Of a stretch of 64,000 nt of DNA, positions 58,941-64,000 are shown one piece after another (position 1 is the stretch's first letter; each line of letters begins with the position of its first letter). This DNA comes from Streptomyces sulphureus DSM 40104 (GTDB lineage Bacteria; Actinomycetota; Actinomycetes; Streptomycetales; Streptomycetaceae), in NCBI RefSeq assembly GCF_000381025.1, contig NZ_KB905813.1:416716-480715 (forward strand). Reading direction: 5' to 3'. Under the pieces are notes generated by a model. The model ran no database searches. It saw nothing but the letters and a program-made list of their open reading frames with translations, and had not been told where the DNA came from. Position numbers and translations under genes: made by a program.

Positions 58941-59213
58941 ATGGCGAACAAGACATTCGAGGAGCTCTTCGCCGAGCTCCAGCAGAAGGCCGCCACCGGC
59001 GACCCGATCACCTCGCGCACCGCCGAGCTCGTCTCCCAGGGCGTCCACTCGATCGGCAAGAAGGTCGTCGAGGAGGCCGCAGAGGTGTGGATGGCCGCCG
59101 AGTACGAGGGCGAGGACCGCACGGCGGAGGAGATCTCGCAGCTCCTCTACCATCTCCAGGTGCTCATGGTCGCCAGGGGGGTCTCCCTCGACGACGTATA
59201 CGCTCACCTCTGA
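58941..59213 (+). CDS. hisE: Phosphoribosyl-ATP pyrophosphatase
   Basis: HisE removes pyrophosphate from phosphoribosyl-ATP, the second step of histidine synthesis. The 90-residue protein is a stand-alone MazG-like enzyme with [16 protein letters not shown] and an [14 protein letters not shown] segment that supplies acidic metal ligands. The ATG at 58941 is close to the ribH stop, so it is probably cotranscribed with the riboflavin operon. Confidence 0.94.
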   Translation: MANKTFEELFAELQQKAATGDPITSRTAELVSQGVHSIGKKVVEEAAEVWMAAEYEGEDRTAEEISQLLYHLQVLMVARGVSLDDVYAHL

Positions 59214-59344
59214 CTGCCGCCGCCGGAGCGCCTCCGGCGGCCCCGTCCAACGGGCCGGCGCGCGCCATCCGTTGACCGCCGGGCGCGACCGCCCCACCCC
59301 GCCCGCCAAGCACCATAACCGCCGAAGCAAAGGAATTACGCCCC

Positions 59345-60193
59345 ATGCTGCGCATCGCCGTCCCCAACAAGGGTTCACTCTCCGAGCCTGCGTCGGCGAT
59401 GCTCCATGAGGCGGGCTACCGGCAGCGGACCGACCGCAAGGACCTCGTCCTCGTCGACACGGAGAACGAGGTCGAGTTCTTCTTCCTCCGCCCCCGCGAC
59501 ATCGCCGTCTACGTCGGCTCGGGACGCCTCGACGTCGGCATCACCGGGCGCGACCTCCTGCTGGACAGCGGCGCGCAGGCCGAGGAGATCCTCGAACTCG
59601 GCTTCGCCGGCTCGACGTTCCGGTACGCGACGCTGCCCGGCACCGCCAAGCACGTCAGCGAGTTCGGCGGCAAGGCCGTGGCGACCTCCTTCTCCGGGAT
59701 CGTCAGGCAGCACCTGGAGCGGGAGGGCGTCGACGCCTCCGTCGTCCACCTCGACGGCGCCGTGGAGACCGCGATCCAGCTCGGCGTCGCGGAGATCATC
59801 GCCGACGTCGTGGAGACGGGCACCACGCTCCGCAACGCCGGGTTGGAGATCATCAGCGAGCCGATCCTCCACTCCGAGGCGGTGGTGATCCGCGGCCACG
59901 GCTCCGACGCGGAGGAGGCGAAGGTGCAGCAGTTCCTCCGCCGTATGCAGGGCGTCCTCGTCGCGCGCCGCTACGTGATGATGGACTACGACATCCGCGC
60001 CGAGCACCTGGAGGAGGCGGTCGCGCTCACCCCGGGCCTGGAGTCGCCGACCATCTCACCCCTCCACGACCAGGGTTGGGTCGCCGTTCGCTCCATGGTC
60101 CGCACCAAGGAGGCCCAGCGGATCATGGACGACCTCTACGAGCTCGGCGCCCGCGCCATCCTCACCACCGGCATCCACGCCTGCCGGCTGTGA
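59345..60193 (+). CDS. hisG: ATP phosphoribosyltransferase (long form)
   Basis: HisG starts histidine synthesis by joining ATP and PRPP. The 282-residue product has MLRIAVPNKGSLSEPA, GRLDVGITGRDLLLD and DVVETGTTLRNAGLE (PRPP loop), then a C-terminal ACT-like regulatory domain (VMMDYDIRAEHLEEAV), so it is the long, hexameric histidine-inhibited form. The ATG at 59345 has GGAATTA upstream. hisE lies 131 nt before it. Confidence 0.95.
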   Translation: MLRIAVPNKGSLSEPASAMLHEAGYRQRTDRKDLVLVDTENEVEFFFLRPRDIAVYVGSGRLDVGITGRDLLLDSGAQAEEILELGFAGSTFRYATLPGTAKHVSEFGGKAVATSFSGIVRQHLEREGVDASVVHLDGAVETAIQLGVAEIIADVVETGTTLRNAGLEIISEPILHSEAVVIRGHGSDAEEAKVQQFLRRMQGVLVARRYVMMDYDIRAEHLEEAVALTPGLESPTISPLHDQGWVAVRSMVRTKEAQRIMDDLYELGARAILTTGIHACRL

Positions 60194-60256
60194 GCCCGGT
60201 ACGCACGCCGTGAAGCACCTCCCGCACGCACCACGCCTCGATGGGGGAAGCCGCCC

Positions 60257-60694
60257 ATGACCGGTCCGTCACCGCAGCTACCCGTCACGTTCCGGCCGCA
60301 CCGCACCAGGGCACTGCTGCTGGTGCTCGGTGTCGCCGCGTGCGCCGTCATCGTCGTCGTCGCGCTGATGCTCGACATGAGCGGCGCACAGCGGTCGGGT
60401 TTCTTCTTCACGGCACTCTGCTTCCTCGGCGTGCCGCTGCTCCTCGCCCGGCCGCACGTCACGGCCGACGAGGGCGGTGTCACCGTCGTCAACCTCACCA
60501 CCAGGCGCCGCCTCGAGTGGCCCGAGGTCCTCGCCGTGCACCTGCGCAACGGCGACCCGTGGGTCTTCCTCGACCTCGCCGACGGCACCAGCCTCCCCGC
60601 GATGGGCATCCAGCCCGGCATCGCACGCGAGCAGGCGATCCGCGACGCGAAGGCGCTGCGGGAGCTCGCCGAGCGGCACGGCGCCGCGGGCTGA
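60257..60694 (+). CDS. PH-domain membrane protein (bPH family)
   Basis: The 145-residue protein begins with two hydrophobic helices (ALLLVLGVAACAVIVVVALM and FFFTALCFLGVPLLLA) and ends with a bacterial PH-like domain (VTADEGGVTVVNLTTRRRLE, WPEVLAVHLRNGDPWVFLDL). This small family is common in actinobacteria next to hisG. The helix pair anchors it in the membrane with the PH part inside. The role is unknown. A terminator hairpin lies 170 nt downstream. Confidence 0.85.
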   Translation: MTGPSPQLPVTFRPHRTRALLLVLGVAACAVIVVVALMLDMSGAQRSGFFFTALCFLGVPLLLARPHVTADEGGVTVVNLTTRRRLEWPEVLAVHLRNGDPWVFLDLADGTSLPAMGIQPGIAREQAIRDAKALRELAERHGAAG

Positions 60695-60864
60695 GCCGGG
60701 GTCGTTCGGCGGAAGCACGTGGTGCGGAGGCCGGAGGCCGTGGCGGTCGGGGGTTGAAGCACGCGTCACATGCGTGGAGTCGGCTGCGCGCGCAACGGGA
60801 CGCAGCTCGTAGGACGTTGTTGGCGGGGGAACGCGGAGGGCCTGTCCCGACGCTGCGTCCGCTG

Positions 60865-60906
60865 CTCGCTCCCCCGCGACGCCGCCCCGCGCCGCGGGGG
60901 AGCGAG
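60865..60906 (+). terminator. Terminator after the PH-domain gene
   Basis: A 14-bp perfect stem (60865-60878 and 60893-60906) with a 14-nt loop ends the riboflavin-hisG transcription unit. The remainder of the gap 60695-61083 shows no gene. Confidence 0.65.
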
Positions 60907-61083
60907 GGCTCCGGAACGAGCGCCCGGCGCCGAACAGCCCGACGCCATAGGCGCATTCGGCATCGGCAGGACCAACGCACGGGCAGGCGTGGCCGGTTCG
61001 CCGGTGCGCAGCCGGACGCCGGTGGGGTGCGGGCGCAACTATTCGCGGTCCGGGGGAGGATCGCCGCCCCGGAGCGATTATGA

Positions 61084-61359
61084 GTCACGAAGTCCTCGCG
61101 CGGCCGGATCGTGCTCCTCGGGAGCGTGGCCGGGTTCGTCTGCACGCCGGGCAACATCTACGGCGCGACGAAGTGGGCCGTCACCGGGCTCGCCGAGAAC
61201 ACCCGCAGGATGGTGACGGGCGACGGCATCGGCGTCACCCTCGTCGCGCCGGGCCGGGTGGAGACCGCGTTCTGGGAGACCGCGGGAGGAGCGCCCGAGG
61301 GCGTGAACCTCACGGCGGAGCAGACCGTCGTCGTCCGCCCCGTCACCCAAGCAGTCTGA
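61084..61359 (+). pseudogene. N-terminally truncated short-chain dehydrogenase
   Basis: The frame reads SSRGRIVLLGSVAGFVCTPG, then IYGATKWAVTGLAENTRRM with the SDR YxxxK pair, VTLVAPGRVETAFW and a short C-terminus, and stops at 61359. The TGxxxGxG cofactor motif and about 130 N-terminal residues are missing, and a TGA lies just upstream of the homology. It is probably inactive. An ORF starting GTG at 61111 could still be translated, but would be only 82 residues. Confidence 0.75.
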
Positions 61360-61525
61360 CGCGGTGGCACATGCGGGCGGACGGTCCCGCACGGCATCCG
61401 TGCGGCACCGCCCCTGGGTCGACGCTGAAGTCCCGCCCGCCGCCGCACGGTTCGCCGTGACGAACCGTGCGCGAGGACGGGCACGGCGGCCGAGCCGCGC
61501 CTCGCACCGACGGCCGGGCGCAATC

Positions 61526-62380
61526 TCAGAGCGCCGCGCCGCCGCCCTGCGCGACCTTCTTCGTCACGTCCTCGGTCTTCGCGGCCGGTGGCGCCTCGAC
61601 GTCCACCTCCGTGCCGAAGCCGGAGAGTTCGATGGTCGTCTTGACCTTGGCCTTCCCGCCCGCGTCCGCTTCCTTCGGTGGATCGATCGTCAACTGCGTC
61701 GCCATACGGCGCATCACACCGTCATCGTCCGTCCACATGTCCACGGGGACGTCCTCGCCGAGCTGCTCGCGCAACTCCTTCTCCTGCTGTGCGTCGCCCT
61801 TCGCCAGCTTCTCGACGTCGAGCGTCACCCGGTAGTGGGTGGTGGCGGCTCCGCCCACCTTCTCCCGGCCGAGCTTCTTCACGCCGTCGCCCGAGACACC
61901 CTTGGTGAAGGCCAACGTGTCGGCGGGGTCGCCGAGTTGGCCTCCGCCTGCGGCGCCGAGCTTCCCGACGTCGATCCTCATCCACGTCTTGCCCGCGGGG
62001 AGTTGGGCCGCGGCCTCCTTCGGCGGTTTCTGGTAGAGCACCTCGTCGACGACGCGCTGTTCGAGGCGCTGGCCGCCCTCGCCCACCTCCAGACTGCTCG
62101 TGCCGTCGCGGAGGTCGATCACGCCGTGGCCGTCGACGTTCACCGTCTGCCCGCCCTGCGCGACCACGGTCTTGAGGGAGAGGTGCGCCGTCTTCTTCTG
62201 CACGGTCTTCTGGTTCGCGGCCTCGACGACCTTCGCGGGCGGGGGCCCTGAACTCCGGCCCGACGCGCCGTCGTCCGAGGCGCTGTCGCCGTCGCTGCCG
62301 CAACCGGCCACGAGCACGGCTGACAGCAGCCCCGCCGAGGTCGCAGTCGTCACTCGTGCCGCGGTCGAACGTATCCGCAT
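61526..62380 (-). CDS. Secreted lipoprotein, LppX/LprAFG-like or conserved Streptomyces
   Basis: The 284-residue product starts with a signal peptide (RIRSTAARVTTATSAGLLSA) and a lipobox LVAGC with Cys27, so it should be anchored to the outer face of the membrane. The next 60 residues are Ser/Asp/Gly-rich. The rest reads as beta-rich with many Lys and Thr (HLSLKTVVAQGGQTVNVDGH, YRVTLDVEKLAKG). It resembles the Streptomyces lipoproteins related to LppX/LprAFG-type lipid carriers, although the match is not sure. The ATG at 62380 has GGGG at 7 nt; a GTG at 62386 is possible. Confidence 0.72.
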   Translation of the reverse strand: MRIRSTAARVTTATSAGLLSAVLVAGCGSDGDSASDDGASGRSSGPPPAKVVEAANQKTVQKKTAHLSLKTVVAQGGQTVNVDGHGVIDLRDGTSSLEVGEGGQRLEQRVVDEVLYQKPPKEAAAQLPAGKTWMRIDVGKLGAAGGGQLGDPADTLAFTKGVSGDGVKKLGREKVGGAATTHYRVTLDVEKLAKGDAQQEKELREQLGEDVPVDMWTDDDGVMRRMATQLTIDPPKEADAGGKAKVKTTIELSGFGTEVDVEAPPAAKTEDVTKKVAQGGGAAL

Positions 62381-62552
62381 CTCCACACCCCATCCGATGT
62401 CGGCCCCATGAGAGGGGATCTGCCTCGCATGCCCCGCATGCGTGGCGACATGCGCAGGTTATCGCCAACATCCGTCCAACACCGCCGACTTGGGAAGCGG
62501 CAGCGGCTGTACGCGGGGGCCGAGCGCCGTGCCGAAGTGCACCGTCTCCCCA

Positions 62553-64000
62553 TCAGCCCGCACCCGGCGGCGCGTCCCAGCCGGGACCCTCCGGGCCCCG
62601 CCCCGAGAGGACCTCGCCGTACGCCTGCATGAGGTCGGGCAGGCGCAGGGTGGCGAGCTCGTCGCGCGTGGGGACTTCCGGGTACCCCGTGAGGCGCAGG
62701 TCGCGGTAGGCGCAGCTCTTCTCGTAGAGGGTGCGCAGGAAGCGGCCGTTGCCCAACTCGTCGATCCAGCCCTGCTCGACGACGTGCCCGCTGATGCTCC
62801 GCAGCTCCTCCAGGGCCTCCTCGTCCCACACGTCGCCGTTGGCGGCGGCCAACACTTCGCCGATCGAGGTGAGTTCGGGTGGACGGTAGCTCGGGAAGTC
62901 GACGCGGCTGGTGAAGCGCGAGGAGAGTCCCGGGTTGGCGCCCAGCAGACGGTCCATGCCCTCCGGGTAGCCGGCGAGGATGACCACGAGGCGGTCGCGG
63001 TTGTCCTCGGCCCGCTTGAGAAGCACTTGGAGCGCCTCGTCGCCGTAGGCGTCGCCCTTGCTGTAGCCGGAGTTGGAGAGGGCGTACGCCTCGTCGACGA
63101 AGAGGACGCCGCCGAGCGCCGAGTCGATCAACTCGTTCGCCTTCACCGCGGTCTGCCCGAGGAACTCCCCGACGAGGTCGGCACGTTGGGCCTCGACGAG
63201 GTGGTCACCGCCGAGCAGCCCGAGCGCGTAGAAGACGCGCCCGAGTATGCGTGCCACGGTCGTCTTCCCGGTGCCCGAGGGCCCCGAGAAGACGAAGTGC
63301 CGCTTCGGCGGCTGCACGGGGAGCCCCTGGCCCGTCCGGAGCCGCGCCATGTTCAACTGCGCGGAAAGTGCCCGTACTTGGCGCTTCACCGGCTCCAGGC
63401 CGACCATCCGTTCCAGCTCGTCGAGCGCCTGCTCCAGCATCACGGGGTCGGAGGGCCCCGCGGGCAGCCCGCCGCTGCTCGGGTCGGCCGGCGGGGTCCC
63501 GCGCAGCCTCGGCGGGCCGGCGTCGACACGGACCGGCTCCGCCGGATCGCCGGAGTCCTCCAAGCGGAGCGCCTCGGCGTCCGCGTCGAAGTCGGGGTCG
63601 ACGGGGGCCGAGGGGTCGGCCTCGGGCTGCTCGGCGGGGCGACCCTCGCCGGCGAGACCCTCGGCGGCCTCCGGCTGCTCGCCGCCCTCGCGGGCAGGGC
63701 CCTTCTCCTCGCCGCCCGCGGCGCCGGCGAGGACGGCCGCCGCCAACCCCGAGGCGCCGTCGAGGTCGTCGCTCTCGGCGATGGTGGTGAGCCGCGCCGC
63801 GGTGTCCATGAAGGCAGGGTCCACGCGGTGGACGGCGCGGTAGAGGGGGAGCGCCGCCGCGCTGCGCCCCGTCCCCTCGCGGGCCCGCGCGAGCCAGTAC
63901 CGCAGCTCCTTGCGCTGCGGCTGCTCGCTTCGGCAGCGCATCAGCGCCGTCTCCAGCAGCGGCTCGGCCTGTCCGTACATCTCCAGGCGCACACGCGCCA
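62553..64000 (-). CDS. AAA+ ATPase, SpoVK/CbbX-like, with TPR N-terminus (partial)
   Basis: The gene enters the window from the right, so its start is missing. The visible N-terminal part has tetratricopeptide-like helices (EPLLETALMRCRSEQPQR, LARAREGTGRSAAALPLYRA) and a long Glu/Pro/Ala linker. The AAA+ domain follows with Walker A GPSGTGKTTVARILG, Walker B GVLFVDEAYAL and SRVDFPSYRPPEL. This is the CbbX/SpoVK subfamily, also seen in EccA of type VII secretion, whose members remodel partner proteins. The N-terminal repeats support an EccA-like arrangement, but no secretion genes are visible here. Confidence 0.87.
   Translation of the reverse strand, partial: ARVRLEMYGQAEPLLETALMRCRSEQPQRKELRYWLARAREGTGRSAAALPLYRAVHRVDPAFMDTAARLTTIAESDDLDGASGLAAAVLAGAAGGEEKGPAREGGEQPEAAEGLAGEGRPAEQPEADPSAPVDPDFDADAEALRLEDSGDPAEPVRVDAGPPRLRGTPPADPSSGGLPAGPSDPVMLEQALDELERMVGLEPVKRQVRALSAQLNMARLRTGQGLPVQPPKRHFVFSGPSGTGKTTVARILGRVFYALGLLGGDHLVEAQRADLVGEFLGQTAVKANELIDSALGGVLFVDEAYALSNSGYSKGDAYGDEALQVLLKRAEDNRDRLVVILAGYPEGMDRLLGANPGLSSRFTSRVDFPSYRPPELTSIGEVLAAANGDVWDEEALEELRSISGHVVEQGWIDELGNGRFLRTLYEKSCAYRDLRLTGYPEVPTRDELATLRLPDLMQAYGEVLSGRGPEGPGWDAPPGAG

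Overview
The window is chromosomal DNA from a high-GC actinomycete, almost certainly Streptomyces or a close relative. It carries the short actinobacterial integration host factor, dense GC-rich coding with frequent GTG/TTG starts, and the order carB-pyrD-pyrF-sIHF-gmk-rpoZ-coaBC-metK ... priA-fmt-rsmB ... rpe ... guaB1 ... ribD/E/M/BA/H-hisE-hisG. From memory this is the core order of the Streptomyces coelicolor chromosome, read in reverse of its gene numbering (about SCO1483 down to SCO1438). No tRNA, rRNA, CRISPR array, insertion sequence or phage gene was recognised.

Layout. Positions 1-8563 are core metabolism: the end of carB, pyrD, pyrF, the nucleoid protein sIHF, gmk, rpoZ, coaBC and metK. 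Positions 8564-32296 form an accessory island of about 23.7 kb between metK and priA, genes I recall as neighbours in S. coelicolor. The island has three parts. (a) A GntR-controlled nucleoside salvage unit (nucleoside hydrolase, MFS carrier, ribokinase) lies between two degraded pieces of HAD hydrolase that face the same way. (b) A four-gene minus-strand cassette encodes an XRE/TPR regulator, a TIR-domain protein, a P-loop protein and a two-helix membrane protein. The TIR and P-loop proteins share the short motif HTG[S/T]GDQN. It looks like a TIR-effector/sensor defence or signalling system and is the best candidate for something undescribed. (c) An eleven-gene plus-strand cluster encodes a complete nicotinate-to-fumarate pathway: an XDH-type nicotinate dehydrogenase with a CoxG-like protein, NicC, NicX, NicD, NicF and NicE, plus a NiaP-like carrier and a MarR regulator.

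Positions 32297-54250 return to core genes mixed with transport and regulatory genes: PriA without helicase motifs, fmt, rsmB, rpe, a SorC-type regulator, a KhtT/KhtU-like K+/H+ antiport pair, guaB1, a DUF5995 protein, a divergent MFS/LysR pair with two strong palindromes, an alpha/beta hydrolase, a uracil/xanthine permease and another MFS carrier. Positions 54258-60193 hold an FMN riboswitch followed by the riboflavin operon (ribD, ribE, ribM, ribBA, ribH) running on to hisE and hisG. The window ends with a small PH-domain membrane protein, a broken SDR gene, a lipoprotein and part of a SpoVK/CbbX-like AAA+ ATPase.

Links between genes. carB-pyrD-pyrF supply UMP, while gmk, guaB1 and the permease serve the purine and pyrimidine pools. 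The nic cluster would let the cell use nicotinate as carbon and nitrogen source, with each enzyme step present and the catalytic residues in place. Clear hairpins lie after carB, rpoZ, metK, priA, khtU, the 46.8-48.3 kb MFS gene and the PH-domain gene.
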